The translations under genes were made by a program, and so were the position numbers. A DNA stretch of 64,000 nt from Herbaspirillum sp. Sphag64 (GTDB lineage: Bacteria > Pseudomonadota > Gammaproteobacteria > Burkholderiales > Burkholderiaceae_D): assembly GCF_014192645.1 (NCBI RefSeq), contig NZ_JACHYE010000001.1, forward strand, positions 1 to 64,000, read 5' to 3'. Shown here in pieces: positions 53,771-63,834 of this stretch (within the stretch, counting starts at the first letter, position 1; the number at the start of each line of letters is the position of its first letter). The notes beneath the pieces were generated by a model that did not search any database, was not told the origin of the DNA, and worked only from the letters and a program-made list of their open reading frames with translations.

Positions 53771-54000
53771 GGCACACGGTGATGCACGCGCTCAGTGGAC
53801 GCCGGATTGTTAAGCAGACGATCTGCTGGCCGTCGTGGTCGCTGCAACAGCTCACCGCCACAGTTGGGACACACACCGCTTAACCTGTCGCGGACACAGT
53901 CTGCGCAAAACGTACATTCAAAGGTACAAATTCTGGCTTCCTGTGATTCGGCCGGCAAATCCTTGTCGCAGCATTCACAATTGGGTCTCAATACAAGCAT
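53758..54000 (-). CDS. DUF1272 zinc-ribbon-like small protein
   Basis: An 80-aa protein with ten cysteines in DUF1272 order (CECC, ICTFECTFCADC, VCPNCGG), suited to bind zinc. Function unknown. It heads the MFS/AraC unit. Confidence 0.9.
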   Translation of the reverse strand: MLVLRPNCECCDKDLPAESQEARICTFECTFCADCVRDRLSGVCPNCGGELLQRPRRPADRLLNNPASTERVHHRVPCAA

Positions 54001-54283
54001 GGCGTGCTCCTGATCACGTTTTTATCCACCTCGATGGTGTGCCGCCATTTTCGGATTTTGGGCAAAATACGGTCAATGACACAAAACTGTCAATTCCTGC
54101 CAATTCCCGCCATTTGCACGATCGTTCGATAATGCGCACATACGCTTCCGAAGGCGGCCCGGAATCAAGTAGACTACGCATCTCGATGATCGAAAATAAT
54201 GCGCAATTGACTAGAAATTAGTTAGTTTGCCAAAAAGCAATTACCCTAGTCCCTCATCGTAAATTACGGAGACTGACGTTCTC
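54001..54283. promoter_or_regulatory. Divergent promoter region between the DUF1272 gene and fnr
   Basis: 283 bases without a gene. Two TCAAT-containing stretches (near 54076 and 54089) are close together, but no full FNR box is found, so autoregulation of fnr is not shown here. ACGGAG lies before the fnr start. Confidence 0.4.
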
Positions 54284-55036
54284 ATGTCGAATCTAGCAAG
54301 CAGCCCTATTCCATTGACGGTACAAGCCTTGCAGGCTGGTTGCGCTGCCTGCAGCATGCATCAGCTATGTCTGCCAATGGGGCTGGATGATAGCGATATG
54401 CAGCGGCTGGACCAGATTATCGGGCGGCGTCGCAAAATCAAGCGTGATCAAAGCCTGTATCGGGTCAACTCGCCGTTCACCACGCTCTATGCGATTCGTC
54501 TGGGTCACTTCAAGACCTTCCAGATCAACAGTAATGGCAGCCAGCAAATTACAGGCTTCCAGATGGCTGGCGAATTGCTGGGGATGGATGCCATCGGCAC
54601 CGGCCAGCACCAATGTGAAGCGATTGCGCTGGAAGACAGCGAAGTATGTGAAATCCCCTTTGCTCAGCTGGAAGAGCTGTTCCAGGATATGCCCCAGCTG
54701 CTGCGTCAGTTCCACCGCATCATGAGCAAGGAAATTTCGCGTGAGCAAGGCGTCATGCTATCGCTCAACAGCATGAGCGCACAGCAGAAGCTGGCGGCGT
54801 TTCTGATCAACCTGTCGTCGCGCTATGCGGCACGCGGCTACTCGGCGAGCCGCTTCCAGTTGCGCATGACGCGCGAAGAAATTGGCAACTACCTAGGTCT
54901 GGCGATTGAAAGTGTCAGCCGTCTGCTGACCAGCTTCAAGAAGACTGGCCTCATTGATGTTCAGCATCGCGAGCTGGAATTGCTGGACATGCCAGCACTG
55001 CGTTCCATCGCGCTCGGTACGGCCCCCTGCGCCTGA
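54284..55036 (+). CDS. fnr: FNR/ANR-type oxygen-sensing transcription regulator
   Basis: A 250-aa Crp/Fnr-family regulator. Cysteines 20, 23, 29 and 122 (GCAACSMHQLC and VCEIPF) have the same numbers as the [4Fe-4S] ligands of E. coli FNR. The recognition helix has Glu209, Ser212 and Arg213 (IESVSRLL), which read TTGAT-N4-ATCAA. Loss of the cluster by oxygen should inactivate it. The FNR boxes upstream of phaC are likely targets. Confidence 0.94.
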   Translation: MSNLASSPIPLTVQALQAGCAACSMHQLCLPMGLDDSDMQRLDQIIGRRRKIKRDQSLYRVNSPFTTLYAIRLGHFKTFQINSNGSQQITGFQMAGELLGMDAIGTGQHQCEAIALEDSEVCEIPFAQLEELFQDMPQLLRQFHRIMSKEISREQGVMLSLNSMSAQQKLAAFLINLSSRYAARGYSASRFQLRMTREEIGNYLGLAIESVSRLLTSFKKTGLIDVQHRELELLDMPALRSIALGTAPCA

Positions 55037-55047
55037 ACGCGTACCGC

Positions 55048-57516
55048 CTAAAACAGCGTCTGCTGCAAGGTCACCAGCTGCGCAAAATCATCCTGTAAAA
55101 ACGGCAGAATGGCATCGGCTACCGGTTGCAACTGGCGCGTCACATAGTGTTCGTAGTCAATCATGGCCGGCTGCTGTGACAGGGTTTCCAGTGGTTCTGG
55201 TCCATTTGTGGTCATCACGTAACTGATCCAGCCACCGTGCTGATATTGCAGTGGCCGTCCCCGTTCCCGATTGAATTCATCGGCGCGTCGTGCAGCCCTG
55301 ACATGCGGTGGTACATTGCGCTCATACGCCTGCAAGGGGCGTCGCAGGCGCTTGCGATAGACCAGTTGCTGATCTAGCTCACCGCGTAGGGTACGCGCGA
55401 CGTAATCACGCACGTACTCCCGATACGGCTCGCCACGGAAGATGCGACGGTACAGCTCCTGCTGAAATTGCTGTGCCAGTGGAGTCCAGTCAGTGCGGAC
55501 ACTTTCCAGTCCTTTGTAGACCATCTCCTCGCGGCCATCGGGCTGGCTCACCAGACCGGCGTAGCGTTTCTTGCTGCCAACCTCGGCACCCCGCACATTG
55601 GGCATCAGGAAACGGCGGTAGTGGGTGTCGTATTCCAGCTCCAAGGCATTGTCGAGCCCGAATTCGCTGGTCAGATGGGCGCGCCACCAGTCATTGACAT
55701 GCTGCACCAGCCGCTGCCCGATTTCCTGCGCGCTGACCTCGTCATGGGCATGACGCAGCCAAACGAAGGTCGAGTCGGTGTCGCCGTAAATGACCTGATA
55801 CCCCTGTTGCTCAATCAGTTCGCGGGTACGGTGCATGATCTCGTGACCACGCATGGTGATTGATGATGCCAGGCGCGGATCAAAGAAGCGGCATCCAGTT
55901 GAGCCCAATACGCCATAGAGCGCATTCATGATGATTTTCAGGGCTTGCGACAACGGCTGGTTACGCGCTCGCTTGGCGGCTTCACGACCTTGCCAGATCT
56001 GTTCAACGATCGCTGGCAGGCGGTGCTGCCGACGCGAGAAACGGGCTCCACGAAACCCGGGAATCGAATCCGCATCGTCAGGATGCGCCAAGCCTTCGAC
56101 CAGGCCTACCGGGTCAATCAGAAAGGTACGGATGATCGAGGGATACAGGCTCTTGTAATCGAGCACCACAACCGAGTCGTACAAGCCAGCTTGTGAATCC
56201 ATCACAAAACCACCCGGACTAGGCTCACCGGCGGTATCCCCAAGATTGGGGGCCACATAACCGAGGCGATGCATATGCGGCAGATACAAGTGACTGAACG
56301 CGGCGACGGAACCGCCACTGCGGTCAGCCGGCAAACCGGTGACCGTCGCCCGCTCAAGCAGAAAGCTGAGCAGCTCGGTCTTGGCAAAGATGCGTGTTAC
56401 CAGCTCGCAATCCTTGAGGTTGTAGCGTGCCAGCGCGGGCTTGTCTTCGGCAAAGCGCCGATTGATTTCCGCCATGCGGTCGTAAGGATTATCGATCGCC
56501 TTACCCTCGCCCAACAGCGTTTGGGCCACCGACTCCAGACTGAACGAGGGGAAACTCCAGGTCGCCGAACGCAAGGCTTCGATGCCATCAATGATCAGCC
56601 TGCCAGCAGCGGAGGCAAAATAATGGTCTTCAGTGTAACCATGCTCACGCCACTCAAGCGCACTACCATCACGCCCGAATCGCAAAGGCACATTGAGCCG
56701 CTCTGCATGCTGCTGCAGGATGCGTAAATCGAACTGCACCAGATTCCAGCCGATGATGGCATCCGGATCATGGGTCGCCATCCATTCATTGAGACGATGC
56801 AACATTTCGGCCCGGGTATCGCAGTAAGTGAGTGTGAAATCAAGCTCCGTCGACACCCCATTGGCTGGACCCAGCATATACACCTGGCGCTGTTCGCACC
56901 CCTCCAGCGCAATCGAATAGAGTTCTCCCTGCTCGGTGGTTTCGATATCCAGCGATACCAGCCTGAGGGTCGGACGATAAGTCGGCGCCGGCTTCAGCTG
57001 GGTCTCCAGCAACGCGGTACCAGATTTTGCTGCGGGCGCAGACAGAAGTGTTCCAAAGCGCACCGGGGCGGTGATGAAGCGCTCCATCATGAAGCGCTCC
57101 GGCGGTCGGATATCCCCCTCATAGACGGTGATACCGTGTTGTTTGAGGCGTTTTTCCAGCTTCATCAGTTGCCGATGCTGACGGCAATACAGCCCCAGCA
57201 CCGGGCGTTGCTGAAAATCCTTGAGCGCCAGCGCGCGCAACTCGACGTCTCGTTCCTTGCCAAGCAAGGCCTCGGTTTGTGTGCGTTGCTCCAGGGGGAT
57301 AAAGGCGACGGATGGTTGCAGTGGCAAGCGAATCCATTGTGGCCCGTCATCGGTGGCCAGCCAGAAATCGACCTCGGTACCGGCTGCAGTGTCGCGCCAG
57401 TGTCGGGTCAGGATGAAGCCGTCACGCCATTGGCCCGGCGCTTCCGGCTGTTCTGCTCGTTCTTGTTTTTCTTGTTGCGCTGATTGCTCTGCTGGTTCCA
57501 CTGCATCGTCCTGCAC
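55048..57516 (-). CDS. polB: DNA polymerase II (family B)
   Basis: An 822-aa polymerase. The exonuclease motifs [33 protein letters not shown] and YNLKDCELV are followed by polymerase motifs [10 protein letters not shown], the [15 protein letters not shown] region and YGDTDS. Pol II restarts forks and bypasses damage. The GTG at 57516 (AGGG upstream) was chosen because the ATG-started reading would overlap the hydratase gene by 83 bases. No LexA box was noted next to it. Confidence 0.9.
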   Translation of the reverse strand: MQDDAVEPAEQSAQQEKQERAEQPEAPGQWRDGFILTRHWRDTAAGTEVDFWLATDDGPQWIRLPLQPSVAFIPLEQRTQTEALLGKERDVELRALALKDFQQRPVLGLYCRQHRQLMKLEKRLKQHGITVYEGDIRPPERFMMERFITAPVRFGTLLSAPAAKSGTALLETQLKPAPTYRPTLRLVSLDIETTEQGELYSIALEGCEQRQVYMLGPANGVSTELDFTLTYCDTRAEMLHRLNEWMATHDPDAIIGWNLVQFDLRILQQHAERLNVPLRFGRDGSALEWREHGYTEDHYFASAAGRLIIDGIEALRSATWSFPSFSLESVAQTLLGEGKAIDNPYDRMAEINRRFAEDKPALARYNLKDCELVTRIFAKTELLSFLLERATVTGLPADRSGGSVAAFSHLYLPHMHRLGYVAPNLGDTAGEPSPGGFVMDSQAGLYDSVVVLDYKSLYPSIIRTFLIDPVGLVEGLAHPDDADSIPGFRGARFSRRQHRLPAIVEQIWQGREAAKRARNQPLSQALKIIMNALYGVLGSTGCRFFDPRLASSITMRGHEIMHRTRELIEQQGYQVIYGDTDSTFVWLRHAHDEVSAQEIGQRLVQHVNDWWRAHLTSEFGLDNALELEYDTHYRRFLMPNVRGAEVGSKKRYAGLVSQPDGREEMVYKGLESVRTDWTPLAQQFQQELYRRIFRGEPYREYVRDYVARTLRGELDQQLVYRKRLRRPLQAYERNVPPHVRAARRADEFNRERGRPLQYQHGGWISYVMTTNGPEPLETLSQQPAMIDYEHYVTRQLQPVADAILPFLQDDFAQLVTLQQTLF

Positions 57517-57568
57517 CTGCAGGCCCTGGTTACTGAGCCTGCAGTATACGAGATACCAGATAGGAGAA

Positions 57569-58360
57569 TCAGGCGTTTTTCCAGACCGGACTGCGTTTTT
57601 CGAGGAAGGCCTTGACCCCTTCCTGCTGGTCTTGGGTGTCAAACAGATCAATGAACAGTTCCCGCTCGACCGGCAGGTTCGATGCCGGGCTTTGATGTCG
57701 TGCGCCCTGAATCAGTTTTTTGCAGGCCGCCACGCTGGAAGGGCTTTGTCGACCTACCTGCTCAGCCAGCGCCACGGCACGCGCCAGTGCCTGCCCCGGC
57801 TCCACCACTTCTTCTACCAGCCCGATCCGCAAGGCGGTCTCGGCTGTGACACGTTCACCACAGAGGATCATGCGCTTGGCCCAACCCTCACCGACCAGCC
57901 AGGGCAGCAATTGGGTACCACCAGCACACGGCAGCAGGCCAACCGCTGCTTCCGGCAAGGCCATTTGCGCCTGCGTCTCCACGATGCGGATATCGCAGGC
58001 CAGCGCGCATTCCAGCCCGCCACCCATCGCATAACCATTGATGGCGGCAATCGACACGCCACGGAATCCGCTCAGTGTTTCAAATGCCTCACCAAACAGG
58101 CGCGCCATCGCGCGCGCAAGCGCCTTGTCACCATTGGCAAAGAGCTTCAGGTCCGCACCTGCCGAGAAAAATTTCTGTCCTTCGCCCGTGACGACCAGAC
58201 TGTAAATCTCGCGGTTGTGGTTGAGATCACTGACCAGCCGCTTGAGGTCCGCCAGACTCTCTGCGGTCCAGGTATTGGCGGGTGGATTGGACAAGGTCAG
58301 CACAGCCACATTGCCCTGCACTGCGAGTTTGAGATTGTGATAGTGGGAACCGTTGCTCAT
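57569..58360 (-). CDS. Enoyl-CoA hydratase/isomerase
   Basis: A 263-aa crotonase-fold enzyme with the oxyanion-hole strings [14 protein letters not shown] and [20 protein letters not shown]. It hydrates enoyl-CoA, probably in branched-chain amino-acid or fatty-acid breakdown. It overlaps the acyl-CoA dehydrogenase by four bases, which places the two in one pathway. Confidence 0.9.
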   Translation of the reverse strand: MSNGSHYHNLKLAVQGNVAVLTLSNPPANTWTAESLADLKRLVSDLNHNREIYSLVVTGEGQKFFSAGADLKLFANGDKALARAMARLFGEAFETLSGFRGVSIAAINGYAMGGGLECALACDIRIVETQAQMALPEAAVGLLPCAGGTQLLPWLVGEGWAKRMILCGERVTAETALRIGLVEEVVEPGQALARAVALAEQVGRQSPSSVAACKKLIQGARHQSPASNLPVERELFIDLFDTQDQQEGVKAFLEKRSPVWKNA

Positions 58361-59517
58361 CGAATATCCTCATTTGAATCGTTTGCCAGCAGATGACGCG
58401 CAATGATCACGCGCATGATTTCATTGGTGCCTTCCAGAATCTGATGCACCCGCACATCGCGGAAGTAGCGCTCCAGCGGATAGTCGCGGATATAGCCGTA
58501 ACCGCCATGCAGTTGCAGCGCTTCATTGCAGATCTTGAAGCCAAGATCGGTCGCCAGCCGTTTGGCCATGGCGCAATAGGTGGTGGCGTTGGGTGAACCG
58601 GCATCCAGCTTGCACGCCGCCAAGCGGACCATCTGACGGGCTGCCACCAGCTCGGTCTGCATGTCGGCCAGCTTGAACTGCAATGCCTGAAAATCGGCAA
58701 TCGGGCGATTGAACTGACGACGCTCCTTCATGTAAGCATGCGCAATATTGAGTGCGGCCTGGGCAGCCCCAACTGAGCAGGTCGCGATATTGATGCGCCC
58801 CCCGTCCAGTCCCTTCATGGCGAACTTAAAACCTTCGCCTTCCGCACCGAGCAAATGACTGGCGGGAACCTTGACGTTGTCGAAGCTGATGGTACGGGTC
58901 GGCTGGCTGTTCCAGCCCATCTTGACTTCTTTCTTACCATAGCTGATGCCAGGCGTATTGGCCGGCACCACAATGGCTGAAACCCCCTTGGCACCCTCAC
59001 CGCCGGTACGCGCCATGACCACCAGCACATCGGTGGCACCTGCACCCGAGATAAAAGCTTTGGAACCATTGAGCACATAATGCCCCTGCTCCAGCCGCGC
59101 ACTGGTCTTGAGGGACGCTGCGTCAGAGCCGGAACCGGGCTCAGTCAGGCAATAGGAACCGATCTTGCGCCCGGCGGCGAGGTCTTCACACCAGTGCGCC
59201 TTAAGCTCGGCGGTGCCCCAGCTGGCAATCATCCAGCTGACCATATTGTGGATGGTCAGATAGGCAGCGGTAGACGGACAGGCAACCGCCAGTTCCTCGA
59301 ACACCACAGTCGCATCCAGCCGTGACAAGCCCAGCCCGCCATGCTCTTCCGGCGTATACAGACCGCAGAAGCCGAGTTCGCCCGCCTTGGCGATGACATC
59401 CAGCGGAAAGTGCGATTCTTCATCCCAGCGTGCTGCGTGCGGTGCCATTTCACCTGCAGCAAACGCACGCGCGGTGTCCTGAAATGCCAACTGATCCTGA
59501 TTCAGTTCGAAATCCAT
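58357..59517 (-). CDS. Acyl-CoA dehydrogenase, branched/short-chain type
   Basis: A 386-aa FAD enzyme with EEHGGLGLSRLDATVVFEEL, YCLTEPGSGSDAASLKT and RDVRVHQILEGTNEIMRVII in the expected order, similar to isobutyryl- or short-chain acyl-CoA dehydrogenases. Together with the hydratase it would oxidise an acyl-CoA two steps. Substrate preference is not certain. Confidence 0.92.
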   Translation of the reverse strand: MDFELNQDQLAFQDTARAFAAGEMAPHAARWDEESHFPLDVIAKAGELGFCGLYTPEEHGGLGLSRLDATVVFEELAVACPSTAAYLTIHNMVSWMIASWGTAELKAHWCEDLAAGRKIGSYCLTEPGSGSDAASLKTSARLEQGHYVLNGSKAFISGAGATDVLVVMARTGGEGAKGVSAIVVPANTPGISYGKKEVKMGWNSQPTRTISFDNVKVPASHLLGAEGEGFKFAMKGLDGGRINIATCSVGAAQAALNIAHAYMKERRQFNRPIADFQALQFKLADMQTELVAARQMVRLAACKLDAGSPNATTYCAMAKRLATDLGFKICNEALQLHGGYGYIRDYPLERYFRDVRVHQILEGTNEIMRVIIARHLLANDSNEDIR

Positions 59518-59614
59518 GTTTGTCTCCGTTGTCGTTCTTTATGTGTTTTTTATCACCGACCTCTCAGGCCGATGGTATTTGAGGAATAGCTTAGCGCAAA
59601 AGCACGAGATGGGA

Positions 59615-59630
59615 TGTCGCCGCGGCGACA
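59615..59630. repeat. Perfect 16-bp palindrome TGTCGCCGCGGCGACA
   Basis: Non-coding palindrome 33 bases beyond the stop of the indolepyruvate oxidoreductase, extended by GGGA and TCCC with one bulged base. It could form a strong hairpin for the minus-strand transcript, but no T-run follows. Confidence 0.75.
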
Positions 59631-59662
59631 GTCCCCTACCTGCCAACATACGCTTGCGCACC

Positions 59663-62600
59663 TTATGCGGCCACCATCTTTGCCTGCACCGATTGCGGCA
59701 ACTGATAACGGCTTAACAACGCCTGCTGGCGTTGCTGCATCCGCATCAATGCGGCCTGCTTGACATGCCCATAGCCCCGCAATTGCTCTGGCAGGCTGGC
59801 AATCTCGATGGCCAGTACCAGCTTCTCCGCGCTCAGGCCCTGTAGCAGCAGTTTCACCGTCTCCCGGTAGCTGGCGATCAAGGCCCGTTCGCCCCGCCGT
59901 TCAGCCTGATAGCCGAAGATATCGAGCTTGCTGCCGCGCAAGTGCCTGCCGCTTGCCAACACCTTCAGTAACGGCATGACCCAGCGACCATAACGACGCT
60001 TCTGCAACACCCCCTGCGCATCCTTTTTAGCAAACAGCGGCGGTGCCAGATGGAAACTGATGGTGTAGTCGCCCTCAAACTGCTGTTGCAGCGATTGCAG
60101 GAAGCGGGCATCGGTGTACAGCCGTGCCACTTCATATTCATCCTTGTAAGCCATCAGCTTGGACAGGTTACGGGCCACCGCCAGCGTCAGCTTGTTACCC
60201 AGCCCCAGTGCCTGCTCTTTTGCCCTGACATGCTCCACAAAGTCCGCAAATTGCGTCGCGTAAGCCGCATCCTGATAATCGGTCAGAAAAGCCACCCGGC
60301 GCTTGAGCAAGCCATCCAGTGTCTGCGGCATCTGCAACAGCACTGGCTGGGCTGGCACCGCAATGCGCTCGACCTTCTGCAGATCGACGGCGGCACGGCG
60401 GCCCCAGAGGAAGCTGCGCTGATTGCTGGCAACCGCAACCCCATTCATCTCGATGGCACGCAGCAAGGCGGCCTCGCTCAGTGGTAAGGCACCGCGCTGA
60501 AACGCATAGCCCAGCATGAACAGATTGGTGGCGATGGCATCGCCCATGAGCGCGGTTGCCAGTCGGGTGGCGTCGATGAACTCAGCCTGCTGATCAACCG
60601 CTTCCAGAATCAATGTCTTGACTTCCTCCAGCGGAAATTGCCAGTCCGGATTTTTAGTGAACTGGCCCGGTGGCTGCTGATGCAGGTTGACCACGGCACG
60701 GGTGCGTCCGGGACGCATCTTGGCAATCGCCTCATGTGCCCCGGCAGTCAACATGTCGCAGCCCAGGATCAGATCGGCCTCACCGGTGGCGATACGCTGT
60801 GCGCGGATAGCCTGCGGGTGACGGGCAATGCGCACATGCGAAGTGACCGAACCATTCTTTTGCGACATCCCGGTCATGTCCAGCACCGAGACCCCCTTGC
60901 CTTCCAGATGCGCCGCCATCCCCATAAGCGCGCCGATGGTGATCACACCGGTACCGCCGATGCCATTGATGAGGATGTTGAAGGGAGTATCGCAATCCGG
61001 AATCACCGGCTCAGGCAAGGCACCGAACTCCTCTTCCCTGGCAGTTTTACCGGTGAGACTCTTGCGCAGCGAACCACCGGACACGGTGACAAAGCTGGGG
61101 CAAAAACCTTTGACGCAGGAATAATCCTTGTTGCAGGACGACTGATCAATCACCCGCTTACGACCAAATTCCGTTTCCAGCGGCAGGATAGAGGTGCAGT
61201 TCGATTGCACGCCGCAGTCGCCGCAACCTTCACAGACCGCTTCGTTGATAAACAGCCGCTGATTGGGATCGGGATACGCACCCTTTTTGCGACGTCGACG
61301 CTTTTCTGCGGCGCAGGTCTGATCGTAGATGATCACGCTGACGCCTGGCACAACACGCAGTTCACGCTGTACGGCATCCATCTCTTGCCGGTCATGCAAC
61401 GTCACCGCCGCAGGCAACTGGCTGCGATCGGCATAACGTTCCAGATCTTCGGTCACTAGCGCAATGCGCTGCACACCTTCGGCCGCCATCTGCTGCGCAA
61501 TCATCGGTACCGAGGTGATACCGTCAACCGGTTGGCCGCCCGTCATCGCCACAGCATCGTTGTAGAGAATCTTGTAGGTCATATTGACCTTGGCCGACAC
61601 CGCCGCCCGAATCGCCAGATAGCCAGAGTGGAAATAAGTGCCATCACCAAGATTGGCGAACACATGCGGCAACTGCGAGAACGGTGCCTGACCAATCCAG
61701 GGTGCGCCCTCACCGCCCATGTGCGTCGTCAGTTTGTTGTATTCAGGGTAGATCGCGGTGGCCATCACGTGGCAGCCAATACCGGCCAGCGCCAGACTAC
61801 CTTCCGGTACCTTGGTGGAGGTATTGTGCGGGCAACCGGAGCAATAATAGGCGGGCCGTGGTGGCGTGCTGACCGCCTTGCTCAGTACCGCATCCTTGGC
61901 ATCGAGGAAGGCCAGCCTTGCCTTGATCAGGTCGCTCGTGTGAAATCGTGCGATCCGTGCCGCGATGACCCGTGCAATCTGTGCCACCGAAAAGTCAGCC
62001 TTGGAAGTCAACAGCCATTCACCGCGCGGCGCAACCCATTCCCCCTTTTCATCAAACTTGCCGATGATCCGGGGGCGCACATCGTCGCGCCAGTTGTAGA
62101 GCTGCTCCTTGAGCTGGTATTCGACCATCTGGCGCTTTTCTTCCACCACCAGAATTTCATCCAGACCTTGCGCAAAGGCACGTACGCCTTCCGGCTCCAG
62201 CGGCCACGGCATGGCAACCTTGAATAGACGCAAACCCAGTTCGGCAGCAAAGTCTTCGTCAATCCCCAGCTCACTGAGCGCTTCCAGCACATCCATATAG
62301 GATTTGCCCGAGGCAATAATACCCAGCCGTGCCTTGGGGCTATCGATCATCACGCGATTGAGCTGGTTGGCCCGGGCATAGGCCAGCGCCGCGTAAATCT
62401 TGTAATCCTGCATCAACGCTTCCTGCTTGCGCGCCTGCACGCCCAGCGTATCGGTGGACAGGCGGGCGTTGAGTCCACCCGGCGGCATCACGAAGTCGGC
62501 TGGCAGACGAATCTGCACACGATCAGGATTGGCATCGACCGACGCACTTGACTCGACCGTATCGGCCAGTGCCTTGAAGCCAACCACACAGCCAGAAAAG

Positions 62601-63295
62601 CGCGACATGGCCCAGCCATGCAGACCAAGATCGAGGTATTCCTGCACATTGCAGGGATACAGCATCGGAATCATCGAAGCGGAGAAAATATGATCCGACT
62701 GGTGCGGCAAGGTCGACGAATAAGCGCCATGATCATCGCCGGCGACCAGCAGCACGCCGCCTTTGGCGGAAGTGCCGGCATGGTTCATATGCTTGAGCAC
62801 GTCGCCGCAGCGATCCACGCCCGGCCCCTTGCCGTACCACATGGCAAACACGCCCTCAACCTTGGCTGGGCCGATCAGATCGACCTGCTGCGTCCCCCAG
62901 ACGGCGGTTGCGGCCATGTCTTCATTGGTGCCGGGGACGAAAGTAATCTGGTGTGCCTGCAGCTGCGGTTGCGCCTTCCAGAGTGCCTCGTCCAGTCCAC
63001 CTAGCGGCGAACCACGATAACCGGAGACAAAGCCAGCGGTATTGAGCCCGGCCTGCTGATCACGCAGCTTTTGTAACATCGGCAGACGGACCAATGCCTG
63101 AATGCCGGATAAATAGATACTGCCCGACGTCGCGCTGTATTTGTCATCCAGACTGACAGCGGCCAGTGGGGTTGCAGGAGGTAAGTCAGAGGAAGCGGCG
63201 TGAGGGCTCAGGCTGGCGGGCAACCGGATCGTCTCTCCTGCCACGTCTGGCAGGACAGCCGATCCAGCAGACGGGGCTGCTGTACGGGGATGCAT
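59663..63295 (-). CDS. Indolepyruvate ferredoxin oxidoreductase, single-chain (IorAB-type fusion)
   Basis: A 1210-aa fused 2-oxoacid:ferredoxin oxidoreductase that oxidises aryl-pyruvates or branched 2-oxoacids to acyl-CoA. The TPP-binding region holds GDGTYFHSG; the iron-sulfur site is CEGCGDCGVQSNC; the gamma-like part with GIGGTGVITIGALMGMAA comes later. GGAG six bases upstream supports ATG 63295 rather than a TTG four codons earlier. With the adjacent acyl-CoA dehydrogenase and hydratase it suggests a branched-chain or aromatic amino-acid breakdown unit. Confidence 0.93.
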   Translation of the reverse strand: MHPRTAAPSAGSAVLPDVAGETIRLPASLSPHAASSDLPPATPLAAVSLDDKYSATSGSIYLSGIQALVRLPMLQKLRDQQAGLNTAGFVSGYRGSPLGGLDEALWKAQPQLQAHQITFVPGTNEDMAATAVWGTQQVDLIGPAKVEGVFAMWYGKGPGVDRCGDVLKHMNHAGTSAKGGVLLVAGDDHGAYSSTLPHQSDHIFSASMIPMLYPCNVQEYLDLGLHGWAMSRFSGCVVGFKALADTVESSASVDANPDRVQIRLPADFVMPPGGLNARLSTDTLGVQARKQEALMQDYKIYAALAYARANQLNRVMIDSPKARLGIIASGKSYMDVLEALSELGIDEDFAAELGLRLFKVAMPWPLEPEGVRAFAQGLDEILVVEEKRQMVEYQLKEQLYNWRDDVRPRIIGKFDEKGEWVAPRGEWLLTSKADFSVAQIARVIAARIARFHTSDLIKARLAFLDAKDAVLSKAVSTPPRPAYYCSGCPHNTSTKVPEGSLALAGIGCHVMATAIYPEYNKLTTHMGGEGAPWIGQAPFSQLPHVFANLGDGTYFHSGYLAIRAAVSAKVNMTYKILYNDAVAMTGGQPVDGITSVPMIAQQMAAEGVQRIALVTEDLERYADRSQLPAAVTLHDRQEMDAVQRELRVVPGVSVIIYDQTCAAEKRRRRKKGAYPDPNQRLFINEAVCEGCGDCGVQSNCTSILPLETEFGRKRVIDQSSCNKDYSCVKGFCPSFVTVSGGSLRKSLTGKTAREEEFGALPEPVIPDCDTPFNILINGIGGTGVITIGALMGMAAHLEGKGVSVLDMTGMSQKNGSVTSHVRIARHPQAIRAQRIATGEADLILGCDMLTAGAHEAIAKMRPGRTRAVVNLHQQPPGQFTKNPDWQFPLEEVKTLILEAVDQQAEFIDATRLATALMGDAIATNLFMLGYAFQRGALPLSEAALLRAIEMNGVAVASNQRSFLWGRRAAVDLQKVERIAVPAQPVLLQMPQTLDGLLKRRVAFLTDYQDAAYATQFADFVEHVRAKEQALGLGNKLTLAVARNLSKLMAYKDEYEVARLYTDARFLQSLQQQFEGDYTISFHLAPPLFAKKDAQGVLQKRRYGRWVMPLLKVLASGRHLRGSKLDIFGYQAERRGERALIASYRETVKLLLQGLSAEKLVLAIEIASLPEQLRGYGHVKQAALMRMQQRQQALLSRYQLPQSVQAKMVAA

Positions 63296-63678
63296 CGAAG
63301 TCTCCAAAATGTTGATTCAGATATCGTCTGTCGTTACCGCACCGGGTAGGATGCGCGACCGAGAGACGAGGGACCGTGGTAACGGTCTTCACTTCAGCTG
63401 GTCATTGCCAACTGCTGTGACTGAAGTCTAAGCCGATAGGAGAAATGGATGGAAATACCGATTATGGATAGGGGTATAAGTTTTAAATATAGCCCTGCAC
63501 AGCAACCAGATATGGCTGACTACCCTCTCCCGATACGGACTAATCGGTGTTAACATCAGTAGCCTGCGGCATGGCTTGGTTCGTGCTTGCGACGGTCACC
63601 TACTCAAGCAACACGACAACATCGTGTAAAACCCAGCGAAAGCAAGGTTAGAGAAACTTCACCAACCATCAACGAGTC
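63296..63678. other. Gap upstream of the indolepyruvate oxidoreductase
   Basis: About 380 bases with no gene seen on either strand. It should carry the promoter of the oxidoreductase and perhaps that of the 51-aa membrane protein. AT-rich near 63470-63500. No clear operator was found. Confidence 0.35.
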
Positions 63679-63834
63679 ATGAAACGCGTCATTACCAGCA
63701 TCCTTATTGCCGTCATCCTGTATTTTCTGCTGCCGCTGGTAGCCAGATTCATCCCACATCACCATTTACTGGTCGTCGCCGTGACTGCCGGGCTGGTGTC
63801 GCTGGCGGTGATCTCGATCATGGAAAAGGTGTAA
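63679..63834 (+). CDS. 51-aa membrane protein
   Basis: A 51-residue frame with two membrane segments (about 5-22 and 30-47) around a polar RFIPHHH turn; it begins MKRVITSILIAVILYFLLPL. The ribosome site is weak (ACGAG). Hydrophobic pattern and basic N-terminus look genuine, but no family is recognised. Confidence 0.5.
   Translation: MKRVITSILIAVILYFLLPLVARFIPHHHLLVVAVTAGLVSLAVISIMEKV

Noticed and set aside
57517..57651. 45-residue N-terminal extension of DNA polymerase II
   Set aside because: It would overlap the hydratase gene by 83 bases and matches nothing in the family.
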